Position numbers and translations under genes: made by a program. A stretch of 64,000 nt of DNA from an uncultured Granulosicoccaceae bacterium (GTDB lineage Bacteria; Pseudomonadota; Gammaproteobacteria; Granulosicoccales; Granulosicoccaceae): positions 62,001 to 126,000 of the forward strand of contig CALAJN010000006.1 of NCBI GenBank assembly GCA_937922675.1. Reading direction: 5' to 3'. Below are positions 52,638-60,934 of the stretch, piece after piece. How positions within the stretch are numbered: the stretch's first letter is position 1; every line of letters starts with the position of its first letter. The notes under the pieces are model-generated. The model worked only from the letters and a program-made list of their open reading frames with translations. It was not told where the DNA came from and searched no databases.

Positions 52638-53213
52638 ATGAGCGACACGCTTCGGGCAAAGTGGGACGCGCGCTATGCCTATTCGGGTGACTCGGTACCG
52701 CCGCCTGCAGAGGTGCTGTCGCGCTACGCCGCTGCGCTTCCGGATCCGAGACAAATCGGGGGACGGCTGCGCGCGCGTGCGCTCGATCTGGCCTGTGGGC
52801 GTGCGGGTAATGGCGAGTGGCTGGCGCGGCGCGGGTTCGACGTCAGCGCCTGGGATATCTCCCGCGTCGTGATCGACAGTCTGCGTGCGCGCTCTGATAC
52901 AGGCATCGCGCACCTTGCGGTGCGCGATGTCATCAAGCACCCACCGGAGGCGGACAGTTTCGAGGTCATCGTTGTGACGCGCTTTCTCGAGCGTCGCCTG
53001 TGTGCAGCGATTGCGCAAGCGCTGACCCCAGGAGGCGCGCTGTTCTACCAGACCTTTACGCACGGGCTCGACAACCCAGACTATCTGCTGCGTGAGGGCG
53101 AGCTCCCAGCGCTCTTCCCGATGCTCAAGGTCGAGCACTACTCAACGCAACAGCCGAACGCTGATGGGCGTGCCGAGGCCATGCTCGTGGCGCGCGCCGC
53201 CTCTGACGCATAG
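52638..53213 (+). CDS. class I SAM-dependent methyltransferase (TehB-like)
   Basis: A 191-residue cytoplasmic methyltransferase. It opens LRAKWDARYAYSGDSVPPPAEVL, followed by the SAM loop ARALDLACGRAGNGEWLARRGFDVSAWDIS (about 48-75), and FYQTFTHGLDNPDYLLREGEL near the C-terminus. That last motif is typical of a proteobacterial TehB-like group. The acceptor is unknown. It is divergent from the MttB-like gene and begins a plus-strand run of five genes toward glycosyl transfer. Confidence 0.83.
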   Translation: MSDTLRAKWDARYAYSGDSVPPPAEVLSRYAAALPDPRQIGGRLRARALDLACGRAGNGEWLARRGFDVSAWDISRVVIDSLRARSDTGIAHLAVRDVIKHPPEADSFEVIVVTRFLERRLCAAIAQALTPGGALFYQTFTHGLDNPDYLLREGELPALFPMLKVEHYSTQQPNADGRAEAMLVARAASDA

Positions 53214-53222
53214 ACTCCACCA

Positions 53223-53558
53223 ATGGGTACAGACACCGACCGGATTGCGAGTTTCAAGGCCATGCTGCAACGCGGGCAGGACAGCGAGATGCTGCGCTAC
53301 ACGCTCGGCAGCGCCTGCCTCGATGCCGGCCAGCTCACCGAAGCGATTGAGCATCTGACGCAGGCTGTAACGCTCAAGCCGGACTACACCGCGGCATGGA
53401 AGCTACTGGGGCGGGCACATGTGGCAGCGGGTGACCCAACAGCGGCGATCAAGGCTTTTGATCGTGGGTTGGTCGCCGGTGACGCCAACGGTGACAAGCA
53501 GGGTGTCAAGGAGATAGAGGTGTTTCGAAAACGCGCGCTCAAGGCGCTGTCGGAATAA
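53223..53558 (+). CDS. tetratricopeptide-repeat protein
   Basis: A 111-residue soluble helical protein with about two and a half TPR units. Residues from LRYTLGSACLDAGQLTEAIEHLTQAVTLKPDYTAAWKLLGRAHVAAGDPTAAIKAFDRGL show the canonical Gly-Ala-Pro spacing. It ends with a basic helix (EIEVFRKRALKALSE). TPR units mediate protein contacts; the partner is unknown. It starts nine bases after the methyltransferase and ends four bases before the glycosyltransferase, so all three are probably co-transcribed. Confidence 0.82.
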   Translation: MGTDTDRIASFKAMLQRGQDSEMLRYTLGSACLDAGQLTEAIEHLTQAVTLKPDYTAAWKLLGRAHVAAGDPTAAIKAFDRGLVAGDANGDKQGVKEIEVFRKRALKALSE

Positions 53559-53562
53559 GGCT

Positions 53563-54390
53563 ATGCACCTGTCAGTCATTTTCAGCACCTACCAGTCTCC
53601 TGCGTGGCTGGAGAAGACCTTTTGGGGTTTTCTGGAGCAGAGCCACAAGGAGTTTGAGATCATCGTTGCCGATGATGGCTCAGGTGATGAAACACATGCG
53701 CTCGTGGATCGCTATCGCGAACATTTTGCATCCATAGGTGTTTCGTTGCGGCATGAGTGGCAGAGCGACGAGGGTTTTCGAAAGTGCCGCATCCTCAACA
53801 GAGCCATAGTGGCAGCAGCCAGCGAGTACCTGGTCTTCACCGATGGGGATTGTATTTGTCGTCGCGACTTTCTGGCCACGCACGCTGCGCGCGCCGAGCG
53901 CGGGTATTACTTGTCTGGCAGCTATTTCAAATTGCCCATGCAAACCAGCCTTGCCATCACCCGCGAGGATGTCGCCGAGCAACAGTGTTTTGACTGGAAC
54001 TGGCTGCGCATCAATGGCCTGCCGGCAAGTGCCAAACGCAGCAAGATTGCAACGCGCCCGCGCATTGCCAAGTGGATGAATCGTTTGACGCCAACAGCGT
54101 GTAATCTCAAGGGCTCCAATGCCTCCGCGTGGCGTGATGATCTACTCGCTGCGGGTGGTTTTGATGAACGCATGCAGTGGGGAGGTCTGGATCGAGAGCT
54201 TGGTGTTCGCCTGCAGAACGCGGGGATTCGTGCCCGTCATGTGCGCTATGACGCGATCTGCGTGCATCTGGATCATGCGCGTGGTTACAAGGATCCGGAG
54301 ATGGTTCGTCGCAACAGGGAGTTGCGTGTGAACGTAGCAAAATCGCGCACCAGACGCACTGAACACGGTATTCAAGCTGAGCATGTCTGA
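53563..54390 (+). CDS. family 2 glycosyltransferase
   Basis: A 275-residue GT-A-fold transferase. The N-terminus reads LSVIFSTYQSPAWLEKTFWGFLEQSHKEFEIIVADDGSGDET, and the metal-binding DxD is in LVFTDGDCICRRDF. The C-terminal acceptor part has FDERMQWGGLDRELGVRLQNAGIRARHVRY (galactosyltransferase-like GGxDxE pattern). It probably adds a sugar to a cell-surface glycan. The stop overlaps the start of the FkbM gene by eight bases, indicating coupling. Confidence 0.87.
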   Translation: MHLSVIFSTYQSPAWLEKTFWGFLEQSHKEFEIIVADDGSGDETHALVDRYREHFASIGVSLRHEWQSDEGFRKCRILNRAIVAAASEYLVFTDGDCICRRDFLATHAARAERGYYLSGSYFKLPMQTSLAITREDVAEQQCFDWNWLRINGLPASAKRSKIATRPRIAKWMNRLTPTACNLKGSNASAWRDDLLAAGGFDERMQWGGLDRELGVRLQNAGIRARHVRYDAICVHLDHARGYKDPEMVRRNRELRVNVAKSRTRRTEHGIQAEHV

Positions 54391-55234
54391 CACACTAGCC
54401 CACGACGTCGAAGCGGCTTTCGTCGCGCGTTATCCATGGGGGCATTTTGCCCCTACCGGCGCCGCAGCGGTTACGCTTGGCCTGTGCGCAGGTCTGGCCA
54501 CATCAACGGGTGTGTTGTACTCGTTGAACAAGCTGATCCGTGGGCCGCTCAAGAACGCCAGCCCACGCGTGTTTGATGTGCAGCGCTTCGGGCTGGATCT
54601 ACGCCTGTTGACACGTGGAAACTACTGCGAGACAACGGCCTTGTTCGCGCCTGGTGTCTACGATGTACCCGAGCGCAAGTGGATTGCTGCAAACCTGCCC
54701 GCGGGCGGGACCTTTCTCGATATCGGCGGCAATGTCGGGCTGTACAGTCTCACCACAGCGTGCGCCGTTGCCAATGCGCGCGTGATCAGCGTAGAACCCG
54801 ACCCAAGGCTTGCAGCAAGAATGTACTTCAACGCGAGTACCAATGGATTGGCAGTTGAGCATCATGAAGTGGCCTTGGGTGATGAAGAGGGCCGGGCCAG
54901 CTTGTTAAGGTCAGGGTATCAAAGCGGAGCCAATCGACTTGCCGGTGCTGATGACACCGGTGGTGAGCGCATTGATGTGCGCCTGTTGCCGCTGATGTCC
55001 TTGTGCAAAGAGAACGCCATTGATCACATCGACGTGATGAAGATTGACATCGAAGGGTATGAGAAAACCGTGCTTGATCACTTCTTTGCGCATGCACCGC
55101 AGGCGCTCTGGCCTGCAGGGATTGTTATCGAGCACTCCCACGATATGTCAGGCCTTGTCGATCAACTGGCGCAACAGCAGGGCTACAGGATCGATGCGAG
55201 GACGTCGCGCAATGTAGCGCTAAAGCGCGACTAG
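54383..55234 (+). CDS. FkbM-family SAM-dependent methyltransferase
   Basis: A 283-residue methyltransferase of the FkbM family, which commonly O-methylates sugars or polyketides. The SAM loop is TFLDIGGNVGLYSLTTACAV (about 110-129), the acidic loop VISVEPDPRLAARM, and the family's late motif VMKIDIEGYEKTVLDHFF. With the preceding glycosyltransferase it suggests methylation of a surface sugar. Its ATG at 54383 lies inside the end of the glycosyltransferase gene. Confidence 0.87.
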   Translation: MSDTLAHDVEAAFVARYPWGHFAPTGAAAVTLGLCAGLATSTGVLYSLNKLIRGPLKNASPRVFDVQRFGLDLRLLTRGNYCETTALFAPGVYDVPERKWIAANLPAGGTFLDIGGNVGLYSLTTACAVANARVISVEPDPRLAARMYFNASTNGLAVEHHEVALGDEEGRASLLRSGYQSGANRLAGADDTGGERIDVRLLPLMSLCKENAIDHIDVMKIDIEGYEKTVLDHFFAHAPQALWPAGIVIEHSHDMSGLVDQLAQQQGYRIDARTSRNVALKRD

Positions 55235-55283
55235 GCCGTTTTTTGGTAGCTCTTTAGTGAGTTTGTCAGTGCAGCGTCGCTAT

Positions 55284-56165
55284 TTACGTGTTGCCGAAGC
55301 GTCGCCAGCTGTCCTGCCATGCGCGCACCTGTCGGCGTAGCGAGGTCACAGGCCCGTGCTCTGCATAGCGACCTTTCTGCACATGCTGAACCCGGCACAC
55401 GCCATCGACCTCGACCGGTACGCCCTGGGTGCCCAGTAACCAGCGAAACATGCGATCCTCATCCGCCTTCTGCCATCGCGCTTGTGGCTGCTGGTAGTAG
55501 GGGACCGCATTGCAGTAGCCGACGGATCGGGCGACATCGCCATGCGTGATTTGCAGTGGACCTGTGGCCCGCGTGACCTGATGCTCGATGAAGTCCTCGG
55601 GTGCTACTCGCAGTAATTCCGGGGTCTTGAGGACATTGGGTTGTTCTGCATCCTCCTGGGCATAGGCATCGGTCTTTGACTCGGTTTGCGGATATACAAG
55701 TGCATCGCGGCGTCCTTGCAGGACTGCATTCAGACTGTCAAGGCAGTCGGTTTGGAAGGTCATGTCGCAGTCGGTAAACCAGAGCCAGTCGGCACTGGAC
55801 TCCAGCGCTGCGAGGTTACGTCCGATGGAGCGTCGAAAGAGTTGCTGTGGTGGCAGTACACGCCAGTTCCACTCAAGGTTGTTGATACGGTGCTCCTTGA
55901 TGAAGGCCAGCAGATTGACTGTCGCTGTGTCCTCCTTGCCATGGAATACGGTCATGCGCACGCGCGCATCGCTTATCGGATGGTCGATCAGAGATGTGAG
56001 CTGATAGGCAAGCAGGCGCGAATAGCCCCAGCAGTGCGAGACAATCTCGATAGACAAGGGCCCCTCGCGCGCGACGCGCTCGGACTCCTTTGGTGGGCTC
56101 GGGTACCACCAGTTTGCGGGTAGTGGAGAGCCTGCCAACAGTTTTAGCGCGCGACGACCTAGCAC
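55284..56165 (-). CDS. glycosyltransferase, family unclear (GT-A fold)
   Basis: A 293-residue protein beginning MLGRRALKLLAGSPLPANWWYP. A nucleotide-sugar-type region follows: LSIEIVSHCWGYSRLLAYQLTSLIDHP, then a DxD-like motif in WLWFTDCDMTFQTDCLDSLNAVL. RWQKADEDRMFRWLLGTQGVPVEVDGVCRVQHV lies toward the end. These features fit a GT-A glycosyltransferase of an uncommon group. The start is a GTG at 56165 with a strong AAGGAG site six bases upstream, and a large hairpin lies just beyond. It faces the FkbM gene tail to tail. Confidence 0.72.
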   Translation of the reverse strand: MLGRRALKLLAGSPLPANWWYPSPPKESERVAREGPLSIEIVSHCWGYSRLLAYQLTSLIDHPISDARVRMTVFHGKEDTATVNLLAFIKEHRINNLEWNWRVLPPQQLFRRSIGRNLAALESSADWLWFTDCDMTFQTDCLDSLNAVLQGRRDALVYPQTESKTDAYAQEDAEQPNVLKTPELLRVAPEDFIEHQVTRATGPLQITHGDVARSVGYCNAVPYYQQPQARWQKADEDRMFRWLLGTQGVPVEVDGVCRVQHVQKGRYAEHGPVTSLRRQVRAWQDSWRRFGNT

Positions 56166-56181
56166 AGTGTCTCCTTGGGTA

Positions 56182-56243
56182 GCGTGGCTTCAGGGTAGTT
56201 TGACCGGGCAAGATAGCCACGATCAGGCGTCCCTGAGCCACGC
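56182..56243 (-). promoter_or_regulatory. long hairpin in the leader of the GT-A glycosyltransferase gene
   Basis: GCGTGGCTTCAGGG (56182-56195) and CCCTGAGCCACGC (56231-56243) pair as a 13-bp stem with one bulged T and a 35-base loop. Its near edge is 17 bases upstream of the GTG start at 56165 and directly before the AAGGAG ribosome site, so in the mRNA it could affect translation or stability. It matches no riboswitch class I recognise. Confidence 0.5.
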
Positions 56244-56379
56244 CTCGCAATCGAAATGATACCGCGGCCCGCGCGCGTGCAGATGCTGGTAATCTGCTCG
56301 GCTGTAGCGTTTATCACCCCGTGCACCTTCGTGCAGTGGTCCGCGATCATGATCTCGTATTGAAAGAGACCCTATCCTG

Positions 56380-56583
56380 ATGAGTACCACCAACGACAGC
56401 GCCCGTGTAGAGGTCAAGGCGAGCGAGCTGCCGATTCACTGCCCGACGCCTGACGCGCCTTTGTGGAACAGTCATCCGCGGGTGTACATTCCCCTGGAGG
56501 ACGCGCCTGACGGGGTCGCTACCTGCAGCTATTGCGGGACCGAGTTTGTGCTCGTGCGTGAGCAAGCCGCAGCCGCCGACTGA
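56380..56583 (+). CDS. small zinc-finger protein (CHCC type)
   Basis: A 67-residue protein with the zf-CHCC pattern: Cys21 (PIHCPTPDAPLW), His32 (NSHPRVYIPLE) and CSYCGTEFVLV with Cys49 and Cys52. It resembles the zinc-binding domain of the complex I accessory subunit NDUFS6; bacterial forms are free-standing and of unknown role. In many Gammaproteobacteria such a gene sits beside lipopolysaccharide-core genes, as here before kdkA. Confidence 0.82.
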   Translation: MSTTNDSARVEVKASELPIHCPTPDAPLWNSHPRVYIPLEDAPDGVATCSYCGTEFVLVREQAAAAD

Positions 56584-56590
56584 GGTCCGT

Positions 56591-57364
56591 ATGGCCGGTG
56601 CCGGCATAGTCACCTGTCACTCTCCGGACAAGCCACAACAAACCTGGCGTTACCGCGAGTCGTCAAGCCCGGGTTTTGATCCGGTCGTGTTTGATGCCAG
56701 CGCCTTGCGCGCGCGTGGGCTCATAACCGGTGTGGCGTCTGCCGGGCGGGGCGGCACGATTTTCTTCGAGCTTGATGGCAGGCCTTTGGTGCTGCGCGAA
56801 TTCAGGCGAGGTGGGATGGTGCGGCACATCAGCACCCACTCGTATCTTCAAATGGGTCTTGAACGGAGCCGCGCCATGCGCGAATTCAACCTGCTTATGG
56901 AGCTGGAAGCGCTCGGTCTTCCTTCTCCGCAGGTGTTCGCTGCCTGCAGAACGCGCCGTGGATTGCTCGAGACCGGCGAGTTGGTGACGCATCTGTTGCC
57001 CGGAGCCAGCTTCGCCGAGCACGCTGCCGAGTCAGTTGCGGCGCGGGGGGAGCTCTCATCATCTCTTGCCGTGTCTGTCGGTCGATGTATAGCGCGCTTT
57101 CATGCCGCCGGGATCGAGCACGCTGACCTCAACGCTCACAATATTCTGGTTGACAAGACCGGCGGCACCATATCGCTACTGGACTTTGACGGCGGACGCA
57201 GACACGTCGGTGCGTCGGTCACAGCCACGACACCCTGGGCGGCTCGCAATCTGTCGCGTCTGGCGCGCTCGCTTGAGCGCCTTGACGCCTCATCAGTGTT
57301 TTCCGAGCTGGAGCAAGCCTGGCGCGCAGCGCTTCAGGAGTCAACTCCGAGCGCGTCCAGATAG
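56591..57364 (+). CDS. kdkA: 3-deoxy-D-manno-octulosonic acid kinase
   Basis: KdkA phosphorylates the 4-OH of Kdo in the lipopolysaccharide inner core, as in Haemophilus and Vibrio. The 257 residues have the family's N-terminal glycine-rich start GVASAGRGGTIFFELDGRPLVLREFRRGG and YLQMGLERSRAMREFNLL. The kinase catalytic part has IEHADLNAHNILVD and SLLDFDGGRR. ATG at 56591 avoids overlap with the zinc-finger gene; the frame is open to 56546. Its 3' end overlaps that of waaA on the other strand by 31 bases. KdkA usually goes with a WaaA that adds a single Kdo. Confidence 0.92.
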   Translation: MAGAGIVTCHSPDKPQQTWRYRESSSPGFDPVVFDASALRARGLITGVASAGRGGTIFFELDGRPLVLREFRRGGMVRHISTHSYLQMGLERSRAMREFNLLMELEALGLPSPQVFAACRTRRGLLETGELVTHLLPGASFAEHAAESVAARGELSSSLAVSVGRCIARFHAAGIEHADLNAHNILVDKTGGTISLLDFDGGRRHVGASVTATTPWAARNLSRLARSLERLDASSVFSELEQAWRAALQESTPSASR

Positions 57365-58611
57365 CGCTGCAACACATCGGAGTCAGCCATTGCCACTCGA
57401 TGCGCTCGTGCGCCTCTCTCGCCGCGCTCTGCATCGTCAAGCGACAATAGCCACTGTACAGCTGCATCGGCACTGACAACTTGTTGCAGAGCCTTGGCGT
57501 TGCCAAGAGCGATGACAGTCTCAGTGAAGTTCTCGGTATGCATGCCAGTGACAATGGCTCGCGCAGCGCGGGCGGGCTCCATCAGATTGTGACCGCCGCG
57601 CGGTATCAGCGACCCGCCGACAAAGACAGCTTGGGCGTGCGCGTACCAGAGATTGAGTTCCCCGAGCGTATCGGCAAGGTAAATCTTGTCAGCGCTGCTG
57701 GCGGACTCACCGCGTGAGCGTCGACGTATGCGATGTCCTGTCAGTGAAGACAGGGTATGTGCAAGCCTGTCGCCTCGCTCAGGGTGGCGCGGAGCGATAA
57801 CCAGAAGCCCTGTTGCCTCGCGTTTCAACCAGGCGGTAGCGAGCTGTGTTTCCTCGTCATCATGTGTTGATGCTGCCAGCATGTAGGGGCGGTCAAGCGG
57901 GGCGGCTGCCGTGTGTGCATCCAGAGCGGGGACCTGCTTGAGGTCACCGATTGTCGTGGCGTTGATGGAGCTCGAGCGTGCAAGACTACGGTACCTTTCG
58001 GCATCAACGTCACTCCTTGCGAGTACTCTGACACCGCGCAGGGCCTGCGCGTAGACAGGCGCCAATCCACGCTGAGCGCCCTGTAGAGTGCGCTCGGACA
58101 GACGCGCGTTGACGATGCTCAGTGGTAGCCCTTGCTGGCGGGCGATTGCAAAGAGCCAGGGCCATATTTCAGTTTCAACAATCCATCCGCAACGCGGTTT
58201 TGCCGCGGCCAGAAAGCGAGCAACGGCAGCGCGTCGATCAACAGGGAGGTAGCAGTGAGCGACATCAGGTGCGTGTTGTGCGAGTACGGCGGCTCCTGTT
58301 GCTGTGGCTGTGGTGACCAGCAATCCCTCAGGGTGAACAGCCTGTATCAGAGGTAGCGCGGTCAGCACTTCTCCTACCGAGGCTGCATGTATCCAGCGTC
58401 GTCGCTGCAGGGATGAGTCGACAATTGTGTGATAACCGAGCCTGTGCAGCACAAAGCGTTTCGCATCCTTGCGAGGTCGTGCCTGCCGCCAGGCAATCAC
58501 AACAACCCAGGCAAACAGCAGCGGCGTGAGCAGGCGGATGCCAACCCGGTAGCGTAGGGGCGGGCCGGATTGGCGTGATGAAGATTCCGCTTTAGCTATC
58601 GGGCTTGTCAC
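57334..58611 (-). CDS. waaA: Kdo transferase WaaA (KdtA)
   Basis: Transfers 3-deoxy-D-manno-octulosonic acid from CMP-Kdo to lipid IVA at the inner face of the inner membrane. A hydrophobic anchor (LLTPLLFAWVVVIAW) is followed by the catalytic-base region IHAASVGEVLTALPLI. ETEIWPWLFAIARQQGLPLSIVNARLSERT and the C-terminal GGSLIPRGGHNLMEPARAARAIVTG complete the GT-B fold. The start is a GTG at 58611 that overlaps the lpxL stop as GTGA, giving 425 residues as in E. coli. An upstream frame to 58674 lies inside lpxL. The presence of kdkA suggests a monofunctional enzyme. Confidence 0.95.
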   Translation of the reverse strand: MTSPIAKAESSSRQSGPPLRYRVGIRLLTPLLFAWVVVIAWRQARPRKDAKRFVLHRLGYHTIVDSSLQRRRWIHAASVGEVLTALPLIQAVHPEGLLVTTATATGAAVLAQHAPDVAHCYLPVDRRAAVARFLAAAKPRCGWIVETEIWPWLFAIARQQGLPLSIVNARLSERTLQGAQRGLAPVYAQALRGVRVLARSDVDAERYRSLARSSSINATTIGDLKQVPALDAHTAAAPLDRPYMLAASTHDDEETQLATAWLKREATGLLVIAPRHPERGDRLAHTLSSLTGHRIRRRSRGESASSADKIYLADTLGELNLWYAHAQAVFVGGSLIPRGGHNLMEPARAARAIVTGMHTENFTETVIALGNAKALQQVVSADAAVQWLLSLDDAERGERGARAHRVAMADSDVLQRYLDALGVDS

Positions 58612-59537
58612 CGAATACCTGCATAGGGGTCCGGAAACTCTGCTGACGGCGGCTTGAACCGCTTGTGCGACCACAGATATTGCTCGGGCTGTTGGCGTAC
58701 CTGTGCCTCAAGATGATCATTGACGGCCTGAGTCGCAGACGTGGTGTCGGTGGTATCCAGCTCAAGTGGCCGGTCAAAGCGGACGGCATAGCGGCTGCCG
58801 TCACTACTGCGCGACGGGATCATCGGAACTATCACGGCCCCGGTCATGGCCACAATGCGAGCTGTGCCGCTGGAGGTCAAGACGTCTTGACCGAAATAGC
58901 GGGTAGGTATGCCGCCGTGGCGAGCATTGACGGCCTGATCCGGTGAGAACCAGACGATCTCACCGCGCTTGAGCCGACGCACCATGTCGCGAATATCCCG
59001 ATTGGGGATGACGGCGCTTAGCGAGCGCCTTCGAAAGCGCGCCTGCAATTCAGCAAACAGGGGGTTCTTGGGAGGATCGTATACAGCCGATGCGGTATAA
59101 CGCTCGCCGACAAAGGCGCTACACAGATCGATCAGCGTGAAGTGTGCCTGCAGCAAAATGACGCCGCGACCGGTTGCCAAGGCGGCATCAAGATGTTCTC
59201 TACCTTCGAGACGTAGTCGATCATCAAAGGCACGTGCACCACGAAACCACAGCCATGCGGTCTCAAGCACAGCCATGCCGGCGTGTTGATGTGACAGCGA
59301 CGCGATGCGGTCATGGTCCTCATGCGGGAGTGCCAGCGCAAGGTTCATCTCGGCGATTGCACTGCGGCCAGGGATCAGGCGCATGGCAACCGGCCCCAGT
59401 CGCCGGCCGATGGCTAGCACCGTGCTTAGCGACGGCCTGGTCAGCAGCCAGAGAAAGGCGATCCCGCACCAGGTTGGCCAGTACTGTACTGCGGTCCAGT
59501 CACGCCAGGGAAAAGGATCCTGCGCCGGGGTGTTCAC
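58608..59537 (-). CDS. lipid A lauroyl-type acyltransferase (LpxL/LpxM family)
   Basis: Adds a secondary acyl chain to Kdo-lipid A from acyl-ACP. The 309-residue protein has an N-terminal membrane segment (IAFLWLLTRPSLSTVLA). The catalytic HX4D motif is in LLQAHFTLIDLCSAF (His-x4-Asp). YDPPKNPLFAELQARFR, WFSPDQAVNARHGG and RFKRPP-like HKRFKPPSAEF are family blocks. LpxL and LpxM cannot be separated by sight. It overlaps waaA by four bases, and its own ATG overlaps the TolC-type gene's stop, so this block is one transcription unit. Confidence 0.9.
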   Translation of the reverse strand: MNTPAQDPFPWRDWTAVQYWPTWCGIAFLWLLTRPSLSTVLAIGRRLGPVAMRLIPGRSAIAEMNLALALPHEDHDRIASLSHQHAGMAVLETAWLWFRGARAFDDRLRLEGREHLDAALATGRGVILLQAHFTLIDLCSAFVGERYTASAVYDPPKNPLFAELQARFRRRSLSAVIPNRDIRDMVRRLKRGEIVWFSPDQAVNARHGGIPTRYFGQDVLTSSGTARIVAMTGAVIVPMIPSRSSDGSRYAVRFDRPLELDTTDTTSATQAVNDHLEAQVRQQPEQYLWSHKRFKPPSAEFPDPYAGIR

Positions 59538-60916
59538 TACTGGATAGAGACGAGGAAGCGATTGATGTTAACCAGATCAGACTCGTCCAGAATTCCAGCA
59601 GCAGATTTCAGCTGGAATGAATTGAGAATGTAGTCATAGCGAGCATTGGCATAGTCAGCGCGTGCGCTGAAAACATCACGCAAGGCATTGAGCACTTCAA
59701 CCGAGGTACGTGTACCTGCTCTAAATCCTGCTTCAACGGCATCAGCAGATTGTTGTGTGGACACCAGCGCCTGATTCAGCGCACGTGCTCGCGCAATCGA
59801 TGCCACCACTCCGCGATAGCCGTCTCGCGCTTGCTGCACAGCAGCGCGCTCCTGAGCTTCAAGATCCGCTGTAGCAGACATCCAGTCGGCTTGCGCCTGC
59901 GCAATTTGGGCCTTTATCCGGCCACCGGTAAAAATGGGAAGTGTTGCAACCAGTCCTATCTCGCCGGATTCAGACATGCTGTCACGCAAGTTCTGTTCTG
60001 TGTCCAGACGACTGGCGCTGGCGGTCAGCGCTACTGTTGGGTAACGCTGACCGCGTTCTACAGAGATGCCGGCACGGGCGCTGTCGGTGGTCAATCTGGC
60101 CAGCACCAACGCAAGGTTTTGCTCCTTGGCAAGATCTACCCAATCATCAATGTCTGCAGGATCTGGTCGATTCAGGGGCAAGTCGTCGGTGAGTCGTGAG
60201 AGCAGCTCTGCGTCAACGCCCGAGATCACGCGCAGGGCTTCCTGAGCCGTTTGCAATTGATTGGAAGCGGCAATTTCCTGCGCGATAGCGAGGTCATACA
60301 AGGCCTGCGCGGTACGCACATCGGTTACCGGGATCAGCCCGACATCAAAGCGACGCTCGGCCTGCTCACGCTGACGAGCGATGGCCTGCAATTCAGACTG
60401 GCTGAACTCCACATTGGCATCTGCACGCAGCACATCAAAGTAGGCAGTGGCCACGCGCAGAATCAGGTCCTGGCTTTGTGAGGCATACAGTGCCTCGGCC
60501 TGCATCACGCCAATTTGGGCTTGATCGACAAGTGCCGCAAATTCGCGGTTGAACAAGGTTTGCGATAACTCGATGCGCAGGCCACTATTGAAGTAGGTGT
60601 CGCTTTGATCCGAGTTGAAGTCATTCAGGCCCGCAGAGCCGCTGAAGTTCAGCTGCGGCAGGAATGAAGACCGTGCAATGGGTACATTGAGCCTGGCCGA
60701 CTCAAGGTCATGAAATGCTCCTTTTATCGCTGCGTCGTAGTTGCGTGACTGCTCGTAGATCTCGACCAGATTGGCAGCGTTGGCACTGGCAAGGCTGCCA
60801 AACAGGCAAGCGGCAGCAATAGCCGCCCTGGTCGCCGCGGTACTAGCCAAGTTGTGCAGCCGAGTCTGCAGCCGGCGGCAAGGTTGGCAACGCTTGAGTG
60901 CGTTTCTCATGGGCAA
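59537..60916 (-). CDS. tolC: TolC-family outer membrane efflux protein
   Basis: An outer-membrane channel for type I secretion and drug efflux. The 459 residues include a signal peptide (TRAAIAAACLFGSLASANA, ending near residue 46 after an unusually long basic lead). Two homologous coiled-coil repeats follow: AANLVEIYEQSRNYDAAIKGAFHDLESARLNVPIARSSFLPQLNFSG opens the first and ADIDDWVDLAKEQNLALVLARLTTDSARAGISVERGQRYPTVAL the second. GFRAGTRTSVEVLNALRDVFSARADYANARYDYILNSFQLKSAAG is the classic TolC C-terminal region. The gene order pcm-like, tolC, waaA is frequent in Gammaproteobacteria. Confidence 0.93.
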   Translation of the reverse strand: MPMRNALKRCQPCRRLQTRLHNLASTAATRAAIAAACLFGSLASANAANLVEIYEQSRNYDAAIKGAFHDLESARLNVPIARSSFLPQLNFSGSAGLNDFNSDQSDTYFNSGLRIELSQTLFNREFAALVDQAQIGVMQAEALYASQSQDLILRVATAYFDVLRADANVEFSQSELQAIARQREQAERRFDVGLIPVTDVRTAQALYDLAIAQEIAASNQLQTAQEALRVISGVDAELLSRLTDDLPLNRPDPADIDDWVDLAKEQNLALVLARLTTDSARAGISVERGQRYPTVALTASASRLDTEQNLRDSMSESGEIGLVATLPIFTGGRIKAQIAQAQADWMSATADLEAQERAAVQQARDGYRGVVASIARARALNQALVSTQQSADAVEAGFRAGTRTSVEVLNALRDVFSARADYANARYDYILNSFQLKSAAGILDESDLVNINRFLVSIQ

Positions 60917-60934
60917 TTGGAAAACGGGGTCGGG

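Noticed and set aside
58612-58674. An earlier start for waaA
   Set aside because: It lies inside the lpxL coding region. The GTG overlapping the lpxL stop gives the expected protein length.
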